Source of the DNA: Longimicrobium terrae
Lineage (GTDB): Bacteria > Gemmatimonadota > Gemmatimonadetes > Longimicrobiales > Longimicrobiaceae
Assembly: GCF_014202995.1 (NCBI RefSeq)
Contig: NZ_JACHIA010000015.1
Location: forward strand, 62,001-126,000
Length of the DNA: 64,000 bases
Direction: 5' to 3'
Part shown: piece after piece, positions 25,727 to 34,056 of the stretch
Layout: each line of letters starts with the position of its first letter
Numbering within the stretch: position 1 is the first letter of the stretch
Made by a program: the position numbers and the translations under genes
Notes under the pieces: model-generated
Databases searched by the model: none
What the model was told of the DNA's origin: nothing
What the model saw: only the letters and a program-made list of their open reading frames with translations

Positions 25727-26574
25727 ATGAACCGAATCGCAGCCACGCTCGTTCTCGCCCTCGCCACCCTGACGGCGGCATGCGCCGCGGTCGCACCCGG
25801 ATCCGGCGGAGCCCCGGCCACGGTCGCGCCGGGCGCGGCCGAGGCACCGGCGCGTCTGGCCGCCTCGCCGCGCCACGGCGAGTGGGTGATGGTGCGCACG
25901 GAAAGCGGCGACAGCCTGCGCGCCTGGGTGGTGTACCCGGAGCGCAGGGATCGCGCGCCGGTGATCGTGGTGGTGCACGAGATTTTCGGCCTCACCAACT
26001 GGATCCGCGGCGTGACCGACCAGCTTGCCGCGGATGGATACGTGGCCATCGCCCCGGACCTGCTTTCGGGGACGGGCGTTCCCACCGGCGCGGACGGTGA
26101 TCCCGTGCGGGACTCGGCGACGGCGGCGATCCGCACCCTGAACCCGGCGGCGGTGCAGACGCGGCTGGACGCCACGGCGCGCTACGCCATGGCGCTCCCC
26201 GCCGCGCTGCCGAAGTACGGAATCGTGGGATTCTGCTGGGGCGGATCGGCCTCGTTCGCGCACGCGGTGCACGCGCCGGGGCTGGGCGCATCGGTGGTCT
26301 ACTACGGCTCGTCGCCGCCGGCGGCGAGCTTGGCGACGGTGCGCGCGCCCGTGCTGGGCCTGTACGGGAGAACGACGCGCGGGTGAACGCCACCATCGCC
26401 CCCGCGGACTCCGCCATGCGCGCGCTGGGCCGCACCTTTCAGCACCAGATCTTTGCCGGCGCCGGACACGGATTCCTGCGCCAGCAGGACGGCCAGAACG
26501 GAGCCAACCTCCAGGCCGCGCAGGCCGCCTGGCCGCTCACCATCCAGTGGTTCCGCCGTCACCTGGGCAGCTGA
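25727..26574 (+). CDS. dienelactone hydrolase family lipoprotein, split by a frameshift
   Basis: Alpha/beta hydrolase of the dienelactone hydrolase family, exported ('MNRIAATLVLALATLTAAC' lipobox). The nucleophile Cys is in 'GFCWGGSASF' (~168). The first frame breaks off at 26386 after 'APVLGLYGRTTRG'. The expected catalytic Asp ('NDARVNATIAP') and His ('AGAGHGFLRQQDG') lie in the +1 frame, running to 26574. One extra G in the run GGGAG near 26370 would restore a continuous 'GLYGENDARVNAT'. Both halves look well conserved, so either a base was lost in sequencing a G run or the mutation is very recent. Terminator hairpins follow. Confidence 0.8.
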
Positions 26575-26638
26575 GCGCGAGACGGCTTCCATCCGGAAGC
26601 CGTCACGGCCGGGCGGACGCACCTTATCCGCCCCACGC

Positions 26639-26668
26639 AACGCCGCCGCTCCCCGGAGCGGCGGCGTT
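26639..26668 (+). terminator. tandem terminator hairpins after dienelactone hydrolase
   Basis: AACGCCGCCGCTCC / GGAGCGGCGGCGTT, followed by TTCG. A first hairpin, GACGGCTTCC / GGAAGCCGTC, lies just upstream at 26581-26604. Confidence 0.75.
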
Positions 26669-26723
26669 TCGTGTTCCACGCCCGGCACCCGCGCGCGATC
26701 AGCGGCCGGTCAACCCGCTTCCC

Positions 26724-26752
26724 TTGTGTGGAATCGACAATCCATTTATCTT
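26724..26752 (+). promoter_or_regulatory. candidate sigma-70 promoter of the MarR gene
   Basis: TTGTGT (26724-26729) and TATCTT (26747-26752) with a 17-bp spacer. Transcription would begin close to the ATG at 26762, and no ribosome site precedes that ATG, so the mRNA may be leaderless. Confidence 0.45.
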
Positions 26753-26763
26753 GATATCAAGAT
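26748..26763. promoter_or_regulatory. MarR-type operator overlapping the start codon
   Basis: Perfect 16-bp palindrome ATCTTGATATCAAGAT. It covers the candidate -10 box and the first bases of the marR-type gene, as expected for autorepression. A related site lies before the DoxX gene at 27262. Confidence 0.75.
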
Positions 26764-27238
26764 GATTGACGAAGCCGATCCGCTCGCGAATCCGCAACAG
26801 GACGAAGACACCGCCGCCGCGCTGAAGCTGTGGGTCGTGCTCAGCCGCGCCCAGCGCGCCATCGGTGATCGTGCGCGCCGCGAGATCGAACGCCAGGGTC
26901 TTCGCCCCACGGAGTTCGGCGTGCTGGAGGCGCTGTATCACAAGGGGCCGCTTACGCTTGGACAGGTGGGCGAGCGCGTTCTGGTCACCAGCGGCAGCGT
27001 CACGCCCGTGGCCGACAAGCTGGAGCAGCGCGGCCTGATCGCGCGGCGCATGTCCTCCGAGGACCGGCGCGTGTGCTACGCGGAGTTGACCGACGCCGGG
27101 CGGAAACTGGTGGATGGCATCTTTCCTGAGCATGCGGAAGTGATCCGCGCCGCCATGGAAGGCCTCACCACCGAAGAAAAGCGGATCACCACGTCGCTCC
27201 TGCGGCGCCTGGGGCGGCACGCGGCGGAGCGGGGGTGA
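26762..27238 (+). CDS. MarR-family transcriptional regulator
   Basis: 158-aa winged-helix regulator. 'LRPTEFGVLEALYHKGPLTLGQVGE' and 'VTSGSVTPVADKLEQRGLIARR' form the helix-turn-helix; 'SSEDRRVCYAELTDAG' is the wing. A Cys in the wing ('RVCYAEL') could make it redox- or electrophile-sensitive; this is inferred. The ATG at 26762 lies inside a perfect palindrome. It heads a same-strand group with a DoxX membrane protein and an LLM flavin oxidoreductase, a combination typical of MarR-controlled quinone/electrophile responses. Confidence 0.9.
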   Translation: MIDEADPLANPQQDEDTAAALKLWVVLSRAQRAIGDRARREIERQGLRPTEFGVLEALYHKGPLTLGQVGERVLVTSGSVTPVADKLEQRGLIARRMSSEDRRVCYAELTDAGRKLVDGIFPEHAEVIRAAMEGLTTEEKRITTSLLRRLGRHAAERG

Positions 27239-27261
27239 TTTCGGCTGATCAAATGGTTTGA

Positions 27262-27278
27262 AATCAAGATTCTTGGTT
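27262..27278. promoter_or_regulatory. second MarR-type operator, upstream of DoxX
   Basis: AATCAAGA-TTCTTGGTT is an imperfect palindrome sharing the TCAAGA / TCTTG half-sites with the operator at 26748. It lies 75 nt before the DoxX start. Confidence 0.55.
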
Positions 27279-27352
27279 GTGAGTTAACGCGCCGGTCCGG
27301 CGCCGCGTCCGGGGCGATTCCGGGATAGTCGTTCTTCTGAGGAGAAACACCG

Positions 27353-27760
27353 ATGTCCACAACTCTCGCGACCCCCGCGCCCCGCGAGCGCTCCAGCGGC
27401 AAGGCCGCCAACATCGCGCTCTGGGTGCTGCAGGTCGCCGCGGCCGCCATGCTGGGGATGGCCGGATTCGCCAAGCTCTCCGGCTCGCCGGACATGGTGG
27501 GTCTGTTTGATGCGCTCGGGGCGGGGCAGTGGTTCCGCTATCTGACGGGCTCGCTGGAGGTGCTGGGCGCGGTGCTGCTGCTGGTTCCGGCGCTGGCCGG
27601 CGCGGGCGCGCTGCTGCTGTTGGGGGTGATGCTGGGCGCCGTGGCCACGCACCTGTTCGTCATCGGCGGAAATCCGGGCATGGCGCTGGTGCTGCTGGCG
27701 GTGGTCGCCACGATCGCCTGGGCGCGGCGCGAGCGCACGCTGCGCCTGCTGGGGCGCTGA
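27353..27760 (+). CDS. DoxX family membrane protein
   Basis: 135-aa inner-membrane protein with four predicted helices. 'ALWVLQVAAAAMLGMAGFAKLSG' is the hallmark first helix of DoxX proteins; 'LTGSLEVLGAVLLLVPAL' and 'LLLLGVMLGAVATHLFVI' follow. GAGGAG precedes the ATG. Family members are linked to quinone or thiol redox processes. Upstream lies a MarR-type site, so it is probably induced with the next gene. Confidence 0.88.
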   Translation: MSTTLATPAPRERSSGKAANIALWVLQVAAAAMLGMAGFAKLSGSPDMVGLFDALGAGQWFRYLTGSLEVLGAVLLLVPALAGAGALLLLGVMLGAVATHLFVIGGNPGMALVLLAVVATIAWARRERTLRLLGR

Positions 27761-27836
27761 GCACGCGGGACAATGATGCCGGGCGGATCACGGGGGTTCG
27801 CCGGGCGCACGTTTTCTTTGGGATGATGAGCAGGCC

Positions 27837-28937
27837 ATGACTACGCATCTGGAACTCGGACTGGACACTTTTGGCGACGTCACCCGCACCGCGGACGGTG
27901 CCTTGGTCCCGCACGCGCAGGTGATTCGCGACGTGATCGCCGAGGCCGTGCTCGCCGACCGGGTGGGCGTGGACTTCATCGGGGTGGGGGAGCACCACCG
28001 TGAGGATTTCGCCGTTTCCGCGCCGGAAGTGCTGCTGGCCGCCATCGCCGGGCAGACGGAGCGCATTCACCTGGGCTCGGCCGTCACCGTGCTAAGCTCG
28101 GACGATCCGGTGCGCGTGTTTCAGCGCTTTTCCACGCTGAACGCCGCGTCCGGCGGCCGCGCGGAGGTGATTCTGGGGCGCGGGTCGTTCACCGAATCGT
28201 TTCCGCTGTTCGGGTACGAGCTGAACCAGTACAACACGCTGTTCGAGGAAAAGCTGGATCTATTCGCCGCCATCCTGGAGGCGGACCGCACCGGCGAGCC
28301 GCTGACGTGGCGCGGCACCACGCGTCCACCACTGGAGGGCCAGCGCGTGTTTCCCGCCACGGACGGCGGGCTCAAGACGTGGATCGGCGTGGGCGGGAGC
28401 CCGGAGTCGGTCGTGCGCGCGGCGCGCTACGGACTGCCGCTGATGCTGGCCATCATCGGGGGCGACCCGCGACGTTTTGCGCCGTACGTGGATCTGTATC
28501 ACCGCGCGCTCAAGGAGATGGGCACGCCGCGCCTGCCGATTGGCGTGCACTCGCCCGGGCACGTGGCGGAGACGGACGCGCAGGCGCGCGAGGAGCTGTG
28601 GCCGGGCTATCGCGAAATGCGCAACCGCATTGGCGCGGAACGCGGTTGGCCGGCGACCACGCGCGCGGAGTTCGACCGCGAGATCGAGTCGGGGTCGCTG
28701 TACGTGGGCTCCCCGGAGACGGTGGCGCGCAAGATCGCCGCGACGGCGGGCGCGCTGGGCGTCGCGCGCTTCGACATGAAGTACAGTTCCGGCCCGCTCG
28801 GGCATGATGTGCTGATGCGCGGCGTGGAGCTCTACGGGCGCGAGGTCATCCCCCGCGTCCGCGAGATGATGGGTGCCACCAAGGCCACCGCGGCCGAACC
28901 CGCGACCGCTGGCGCCGTCGGGGCTTACGCCGGCTGA
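27837..28937 (+). CDS. LLM-class flavin-dependent oxidoreductase
   Basis: 366-aa luciferase-like monooxygenase (TIM barrel, FMN-type). Seen: 'LELGLDTFGDVTR', 'VDFIGVGEHHREDFAVSAP', 'IHLGSAVTVLSSDDPVRV' and 'AEVILGRGSFTESFPLFG', matching the subgroup represented by structure 2I7G. Oxidises an unknown substrate using reduced flavin from a separate reductase. It lies 76 nt after DoxX and ends at a clear terminator, so it is probably the last gene of the MarR-controlled group. Confidence 0.88.
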   Translation: MTTHLELGLDTFGDVTRTADGALVPHAQVIRDVIAEAVLADRVGVDFIGVGEHHREDFAVSAPEVLLAAIAGQTERIHLGSAVTVLSSDDPVRVFQRFSTLNAASGGRAEVILGRGSFTESFPLFGYELNQYNTLFEEKLDLFAAILEADRTGEPLTWRGTTRPPLEGQRVFPATDGGLKTWIGVGGSPESVVRAARYGLPLMLAIIGGDPRRFAPYVDLYHRALKEMGTPRLPIGVHSPGHVAETDAQAREELWPGYREMRNRIGAERGWPATTRAEFDREIESGSLYVGSPETVARKIAATAGALGVARFDMKYSSGPLGHDVLMRGVELYGREVIPRVREMMGATKATAAEPATAGAVGAYAG

Positions 28938-28961
28938 TCCGCACGCCGGAGCGCAGGAAAA

Positions 28962-28998
28962 CAGAACGCCGCTACTCCCTCGGGGTGGCGGCGTTCTG
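28962..28998 (+). terminator. intrinsic terminator after the LLM oxidoreductase
   Basis: Perfect 11-bp stem CAGAACGCCGC / GCGGCGTTCTG with a 15-nt partly paired loop, 24 nt after the stop. Confidence 0.75.
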
Positions 28999-29156
28999 CG
29001 TTCCGCGTTCAGCATCGGAGAGAACGACATCGAGGCAGACCTGTCCGCGGCGAACCGGGTCTCCGCCGCCACGTCGTGTCCCTGGAGGCGCGACGCCGCC
29101 CGCCGGGACTCCTGGCCGGCGCGCAGGATCCTGCGGTCCGCCGCATCCTCGCCCCG

Positions 29157-29855
29157 TCACCCCTGGGTCCGGTGGCCGATCAGGGCGTAGAAGCGCTCGC
29201 GATACGTGTCGGAGACGGGGATCAGCACGTCGCCGATGGTGATGCGGTCGCGCTCCACCGATTCAATGCGGCCCAGCGCCACCATGTACGACTTGTGGAC
29301 GCGGCACACCACGTCCGCGGCGATCTTCCGCTCCAGCTCTCCAAACGTCTGCAGTGTCATGATGCGCTTGTGCACCGTGTGAATGCGCCGGTAGTCCCGC
29401 ACGCCCTCGATGTACAGGACCTCGTCCAGCCGCACCCGTTCCAGCCGCAGCTCCGTCTTTACGAACAGGATGTCGCGCGCACCGGGCTCCTCGCGCCGCG
29501 CTAGGTTGCCGCGCGCCCGCTCCACCGCCTGCACGAAGCGCGGAAAGGTGAACGGCTTCAGCAGGTAATCCGCCACCTTCAGGTCGTACGATTTCGGCGC
29601 GTACTCGGGATGCGCCGTCGTCAGGATCACCTCTCCCGCCACCGCCGACGTCTCCAGCAGTTCGATCCCCGACCAGCCGCCCAGCTGGATGTCCAGAAAG
29701 ACGATCTCCACCGCGTTCGTCTGCAGAAACGCCAGCGCCTCCAGCGCGTCGTGAAAGGTGGCAAGCAGCTCAAGGACGGGGAGCTGCCGCACGTATCCCT
29801 CCAGGCGTTCCAGGGCCAGCGGCTCGTCTTCGACGATGATGCAGCGTGAGGTCAT
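29157..29855 (-). CDS. LytTR-type response regulator
   Basis: 232-aa regulator. The receiver domain spans 1-~120 ('CIIVEDEPLALERLEGYV', phospho-Asp in 'IVFLDIQLGGWSGIELL', Lys in 'YLLKPFTFPRF'). The C-terminal LytTR DNA-binding domain (~135-230) has 'LDEVLYIEGVRDYRRIHT' and 'FCRVHKSYMVAL'-like sequence ('CRVHKSYMVALGRIE'). ATG 29855 overlaps the kinase stop (ATGA). Last gene of the ABC/kinase operon; it would activate target promoters when phosphorylated by that kinase. Confidence 0.92.
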   Translation of the reverse strand: MTSRCIIVEDEPLALERLEGYVRQLPVLELLATFHDALEALAFLQTNAVEIVFLDIQLGGWSGIELLETSAVAGEVILTTAHPEYAPKSYDLKVADYLLKPFTFPRFVQAVERARGNLARREEPGARDILFVKTELRLERVRLDEVLYIEGVRDYRRIHTVHKRIMTLQTFGELERKIAADVVCRVHKSYMVALGRIESVERDRITIGDVLIPVSDTYRERFYALIGHRTQG

Positions 29856-30892
29856 GCCAGGTCCACGGTGAGCCGGACGGTGTAGGTGTCGTCCCGGTCC
29901 GAAACGTCCAGCGCGTGGCGGTCCGGGTACAGCAGGGCCAGGCGCCGCGCCATCACCGCGTTGCCCACCCCGCCGGAGGGGAGCGCGGGGCCGTGGGCGC
30001 CCCGGTGGCGGTTGGCGCAGCAGAACCGCACGCGGCCGCCGTCCACCCGCACCGCCACGTCGATCGTGTTTCCCGTGCGCGCGGCCACGGCGTGCTTGAA
30101 GGCGTTCTCGATGAAGGGGATGAAGATCATGGGGGTGATGCGCAGCCCCGCGGGATCCCCCTCCACCGCGTAGTGCACGTGGCGGGGATTGGCGGAGCGG
30201 ATGCGTTCCAGGTCCAGGTACTTTTCGATGTACGCCAGCTCCGCCGTGAGCGGAATGGTTTCCGCGCGTGCCTCGTACAGCACGAAGCGCATGATGTCGC
30301 ACAGCTTGTTCAGGTACGCTGACGCCGCCGCCGCGTCGCGGGTGATGAGCACATCGATGTTGTTCAGCGTGTTGAACAGAAAGTGCGGGTCCAGCCGCGC
30401 GCGCAGCAGCGCCGTCTCCACCTCGCGCGTCCGGCGCGCCAGCTCTTCCTTGACGCGCAGGTCTCCGTACCACCCCACGAAGCCGCGCATCACCAGCGCC
30501 ATCCCCGCGTGCAGGGCGGCGACGGGCGCCAGCAGCGCCATCAGCCCCGCCACCTCCCCGCTCGTGGCGCACGCCGCTCCGCCCGCGCCCGCCAGGCAGG
30601 TGCCCAGCGTGCCCAGCGCCGCGGCGCCCGTGGAGGCGGCCGCCCAGGCAGCCAGCAGCGCCCCGATGCGCCGGCGCGCCAGCAGGCGGGGAAACAGGAT
30701 CAGGTACGCCAGATAGAACGCGACGAGGCTGGGCGCCACGGCCAGCACACCCAGCCGCGCCGCCAGAAGGGAAGTGACAAAGGGCCGGGAATCCGCCAGC
30801 GGCAGGCGCAGCGCGGCCAGCACCACCGCCAGCAGCAGCAGGTACGCGGCCCAGTAGCCGGCGTGCAGCAGCGCGACCACGCCGCGCTTCAC
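29852..30892 (-). CDS. LytS/YehU-type sensor histidine kinase
   Basis: 346-aa membrane kinase. Four hydrophobic helices lie in residues ~5-150, then the His_kinase domain: phospho-acceptor His ~170 in 'RLDPHFLFNTLNNID', the helix 'IPLTAELAYIEKYLDLERIR', and ATP box 'FIPFIENAFKHAVA'. There is no extracytoplasmic sensor domain, so sensing is probably within the membrane or through the adjacent ABC transporter. GTG 30892 overlaps the permease stop (GTGA). This coupling of ABC genes with a LytS/LytTR pair recalls peptide-antibiotic sensing and detoxification modules; inference. Confidence 0.9.
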   Translation of the reverse strand: MKRGVVALLHAGYWAAYLLLLAVVLAALRLPLADSRPFVTSLLAARLGVLAVAPSLVAFYLAYLILFPRLLARRRIGALLAAWAAASTGAAALGTLGTCLAGAGGAACATSGEVAGLMALLAPVAALHAGMALVMRGFVGWYGDLRVKEELARRTREVETALLRARLDPHFLFNTLNNIDVLITRDAAAASAYLNKLCDIMRFVLYEARAETIPLTAELAYIEKYLDLERIRSANPRHVHYAVEGDPAGLRITPMIFIPFIENAFKHAVAARTGNTIDVAVRVDGGRVRFCCANRHRGAHGPALPSGGVGNAVMARRLALLYPDRHALDVSDRDDTYTVRLTVDLA

Positions 30893-31677
30893 GATCCCCG
30901 GTCCTTCTTTCCCGCGTACATCGCGTACCCGGCCAGGGTGAAGGCGGCGGCGGCGCCCAGGGCGATGGCGGAAATGCTCACGGGGAGGCCGTATCCCGTC
31001 CGGTATCCCGCATCCACCATGTAGTCCAGCCCCGGGTAGGAAAAAGGGATCAGGTAGCTCACGCGGCTGTTGAACATGCCGATGGTGAGGATCCACACGG
31101 CCATGCCCACGCCCACGGGCACCATGAAGTTTCTGAAGTGCAGCGCCACGCCGAACTGCAGCGCCACCACGGGAAGGCAGTCCACGAAGAAGCGCGCGCT
31201 CCGGGCCAGAAAGAGCCCGGCGGGAACGGGGGTGGACGGCGCGTCCACGTGGCCGAAGACCAGGGCGGGAAGCATGGCCGACGCGTACACCCCCAGGTTC
31301 AGCACCACGAACAGCTCCGCCATCAGCACCAGCACCACCGCCAGCTTGGCGAAGAAGATGGCGGCCGGCGGCTGCGGCGTCGCGTGCACCTGCTTCCAGG
31401 TATTGTTGCGAAATTCGATCTGCGCCACCAGCGCCGTAATCAGCACGCCCATCATCGGCAGGATCATGATGGTGATGGATTCCCACGACTGCGTCCAGTG
31501 CTTCTCCCAGAACGTGGGGGCGGCGTACATGGCCGGCAGGGCGCGGCGCTGGTACAGGCGCAGCGCGAAGATGATGCTTGGGGTGAACAGGCCGCCCGCC
31601 AGGATGAGCCATCCGGCCAGGCTGCGCCGCTGTTTGAGCCATTCCGCCCGCAGCGCGGGCAACGGTGATGCAGTCAC
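30889..31677 (-). CDS. ABC transporter permease (ABC2 type)
   Basis: 262-aa inner-membrane permease with about six helices ('LAGWLILAGGLFTPSIIFAL', 'ITIMILPMMGVLITALVAQI', 'LAVVLVLMAELFVVLNLG', 'ALGAAAAFTLAGYAMYAG'). 'EFRNNTWKQVHATPQPPAAI' after the second helix is typical of the lantibiotic-immunity/bacitracin-type ABC2 permeases. GTG 31677 has AGGA about 8 nt upstream and lies 4 nt after the ATPase stop. Partner of the ATPase at 31682; the pair probably exports or shields against an amphipathic peptide or lipid-linked compound, inferred from family. Confidence 0.85.
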   Translation of the reverse strand: MTASPLPALRAEWLKQRRSLAGWLILAGGLFTPSIIFALRLYQRRALPAMYAAPTFWEKHWTQSWESITIMILPMMGVLITALVAQIEFRNNTWKQVHATPQPPAAIFFAKLAVVLVLMAELFVVLNLGVYASAMLPALVFGHVDAPSTPVPAGLFLARSARFFVDCLPVVALQFGVALHFRNFMVPVGVGMAVWILTIGMFNSRVSYLIPFSYPGLDYMVDAGYRTGYGLPVSISAIALGAAAAFTLAGYAMYAGKKDRGS

Positions 31678-31681
31678 GGCG

Positions 31682-32587
31682 TCAGTCCTGGACCAGGTCC
31701 ATGAAGAGGGTTTCAAGGCGGGTGCCTCCGGCGGTGATCTCGTGAACGGACACGCCGGCCAGCGCCAGGCGGTGGTTGATGCGCCCGATCTCTTCGGGCG
31801 GCAGCGCCGGAACGCGCACCTTTCCCTCGTGCGGCACGGCCGTCCAGCCGCCCGCCGCGATGATCTCCAGCGCGCGCGTGTTGTCTCCCGAATCAAAGGT
31901 GATGAAGGATGTGGCCTCGCGGCGCGCCATCAGTTCCGCCAGCGGTCCCTGGAACCGCAGCGTTCCCCGGCTGATGATGGCCACGTCCGTGACCAGCCGC
32001 TCCACCTCGGCCAGCAGGTGGCTGGACACGACGATGGTGGTGCCGTGCGCGCGGTTGAGCGAAAGGAGCAGGTCGCGCATCTCCAGAATGCCGTGCGGAT
32101 CCAGTCCGTTGGTGGGCTCGTCCAGCACCAGCATCCGCGGCTCGTGCAGCAGGGCCACGGCCAGGCTCAGCCGCTGCTTCATCCCCAGGGAAAACTGTCC
32201 CGCCCGCTTGCTCCCGGTGCCGCTCAGCCCCACCAGGGACAGCACCTCGCCGATGCGGCGCTCGGGGCAGCGGAACACCAGCTGCCAGATGCGCAGGTTT
32301 TCGCGGGCGGTCAGGTGGGCGTACAGCGAGGGGCTTTCGATGGATGAGCCCACCTGCCGCAGCAGTTCGCCACGGTTGCCGGTGAGCGGCCGGCCGAAGA
32401 GGTGGATGGTGCCCTCCTGCTGGCCCAGCAGTCCCAGCACCAGGCGCAGGGTGGTGGTCTTTCCCGCGCCGTTGGGGCCCAGGAACCCGTAGATGCTCCC
32501 CTCCGGAACCCGCAGTTCCACGTTGCGCAGGACGGGATCGCCGCCCCCGAAACGGTGTGTCAGCCCGCACGTTTCCATGGCGTACAT
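31682..32587 (-). CDS. ABC transporter ATP-binding protein
   Basis: 301-aa ATPase of the BcrA/lantibiotic-immunity type. Walker A 'GFLGPNGAGKTTTLRLVLG', signature 'FSLGMKQRLSLAVALL', Walker B 'RMLVLDEPTNGLDPHG' and H-loop 'VVSSHLLAEVE' are all intact, and a ~90-aa C-terminal extension follows. ATG 32587 ('MYAMETCG') is preceded by GGGGAG ~13 nt upstream; ATG 32578 in frame is the alternative. A short ORF ends only 5 nt upstream. Confidence 0.92.
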   Translation of the reverse strand: MYAMETCGLTHRFGGGDPVLRNVELRVPEGSIYGFLGPNGAGKTTTLRLVLGLLGQQEGTIHLFGRPLTGNRGELLRQVGSSIESPSLYAHLTARENLRIWQLVFRCPERRIGEVLSLVGLSGTGSKRAGQFSLGMKQRLSLAVALLHEPRMLVLDEPTNGLDPHGILEMRDLLLSLNRAHGTTIVVSSHLLAEVERLVTDVAIISRGTLRFQGPLAELMARREATSFITFDSGDNTRALEIIAAGGWTAVPHEGKVRVPALPPEEIGRINHRLALAGVSVHEITAGGTRLETLFMDLVQD

Positions 32588-32592
32588 GCGGG

Positions 32593-32739
32593 TCAGCGCT
32601 CCCCGTGGGGAAGGGCGCGCTCCCGCTGGCTGGAGCGCACGCCCGCATCGTTCTCCATCCTTGTCCGCCCGCCCGCGAACCGGTCCGCTGCGGGGGTGAG
32701 AACCCGCCGGACCGCGCACCCGAATCGTGTGATCGTCAT
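32593..32739 (-). CDS. 48-aa ORF heading the ABC/LytTR operon
   Basis: Short open frame 'MTITRFGCAVRRVLTPAADR...' of 48 residues, unrecognised. It begins at ATG 32739 with GGGAG five nt upstream, an ideal ribosome site, and stops 5 nt before the ABC ATPase start. Third codon positions are strongly G/C, as in the neighbouring genes. It is basic (about ten Arg), has one Cys (residue 8) and no hydrophobic helix. It could be a small protein, or a leader whose translation controls the ATPase. It is too short to be sure that it is a gene. Confidence 0.45.
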   Translation of the reverse strand: MTITRFGCAVRRVLTPAADRFAGGRTRMENDAGVRSSQRERALPHGER

Positions 32740-33121
32740 CGCATCTCCCGTAAGTGAGTGCGGCAACGATGGCGGCTTGCGTGTCTCCGGGTCAAAAGAA
32801 CTCTGCCAAACTCCCGTTTCGGCCGATGAACCGGCTCCGGGGTTCCGCGAGCCCGGTGTGTGGATCGGGCGGGGGCGAGGGTCTATGGGGCGGATGGGAC
32901 GCCTCTCTCCTGTCGGAGACGGGCCGGTGCGTGGAATCTGGCGCGAATCCCGGGTTGCCTTGAAGACGAATGCGGAACGCCACCGCTCGGGAAAGCGGTG
33001 GCGTCCTGTGTTCGTGAGGGCCGCGGATGTCCGGATCGGCCTCATCCAGAGGCGCGTGGCATCTCTCGCGCGTCGGCGGGGGCCGGCCCGGCGCTTGGAC
33101 CCGCCGCGGCGCTGGCCGGTG
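32740..33121. other. intergenic region upstream of the ABC/LytTR operon
   Basis: About 380 bp. It should contain the operon promoter and holds the terminator of the leftward gene at 33122. No gene is supported. Confidence 0.5.
32977..33004 (-). terminator. terminator hairpin downstream of F420-reductase-like gene
   Basis: Perfect 11-bp stem ACGCCACCGCT / AGCGGTGGCGT with a 6-nt loop, ~118 nt after the minus-strand stop at 33122. Confidence 0.6.
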
Positions 33122-33781
33122 TCAGGCGCGGAAGCCAGCCGGGCGGTCCGGGCTCGCTTCGGCCAGGGCGCGGCGCAGGGCCTCGGCGTTCAGGTCCGTG
33201 CCGTACACGGGCGTGCCGGGCTGCTGCCGCCACGACTCGTCCAGCCCGCCCGCGTTCACGCCGTCGAACCCCAGCTGGTCCACCAGGCGGATCACCGCGT
33301 CCACGTCGGCGGGGCGGTCGCCCGCGATGGGGAGAGCGATGCGTCCGGGGCGTCCGGCGGGGCTGCCGCGCTCCATCAGGCTTTCCGCGGCGATGTTGTT
33401 GAACGCCTTGACCACCGGCCGGCCCAGCTGCCGCTCCACCCAGCGGCTCTCCGTCATCCCCGACTCGATCTCGTCGATGCGGCCGTCGCGCTCACGCGGA
33501 TAGTAGTTGCCGGTGTCGATGACGACCACCTCGTCCGGTACTCCGGCAAACAGGTCGTCCGGCAGCTCCGGGACGCGCGCCTCCGGAATGGTCACCACCA
33601 CGATCTCCGCCCCGCGCGCCGCCTCGTGCACCGTGACCGCCGTGGCGCCGGTCGCCGCGGCCAGGTCCGCCAGCGTGGCCGGCCCGCGCGAGTTCGCTAC
33701 GGATACGTCGTGCCCGATCGCGCTCAGGCGGTGCGCCAGCGTGCCGCCGATCTGCCCCGCGCCAATGATCCCGATCTTCAT
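33122..33781 (-). CDS. F420-dependent NADP reductase-like protein
   Basis: 219-aa Rossmann protein of the NADPH-dependent F420 reductase/pyrroline-carboxylate-reductase-like group. 'MKIGIIGAGQIGGTLAHRL' is the dinucleotide motif at the very N-terminus; 'VSVANSRGPATLADLA' resembles an NADP-binding second strand; 'VVKAFNNIAAESL' is the family core. It may use NADP without F420. ATG 33781 has GGAGCAGAG upstream. It stands alone, divergent from the SET-domain gene. Confidence 0.82.
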   Translation of the reverse strand: MKIGIIGAGQIGGTLAHRLSAIGHDVSVANSRGPATLADLAAATGATAVTVHEAARGAEIVVVTIPEARVPELPDDLFAGVPDEVVVIDTGNYYPRERDGRIDEIESGMTESRWVERQLGRPVVKAFNNIAAESLMERGSPAGRPGRIALPIAGDRPADVDAVIRLVDQLGFDGVNAGGLDESWRQQPGTPVYGTDLNAEALRRALAEASPDRPAGFRA

Positions 33782-34056
33782 CTCTGCTCCACTGTCCAGT
33801 GCGTGCCGAGCCGGTTCCGGCTCGATGCCGTCGTCATCAACCGTACCGTCGCGCGCAGTATCCGCGAGCGTGCTCGGCGGCGGCGGCGACGGTGTGATCC
33901 CACCGCACAGCAGGCATGCCGGAGGCCACGACGTCCGCGTGATGGGGGGCTGCGTGTGCCGAGTACGGGCTTCCGCGGCGGAAGCGGACGAATCTGCCGC
34001 ATCCACCGGGGAACATCCCCCTCCCGCCACGGCGCGCCGGGTGATAGAATCGCGGG

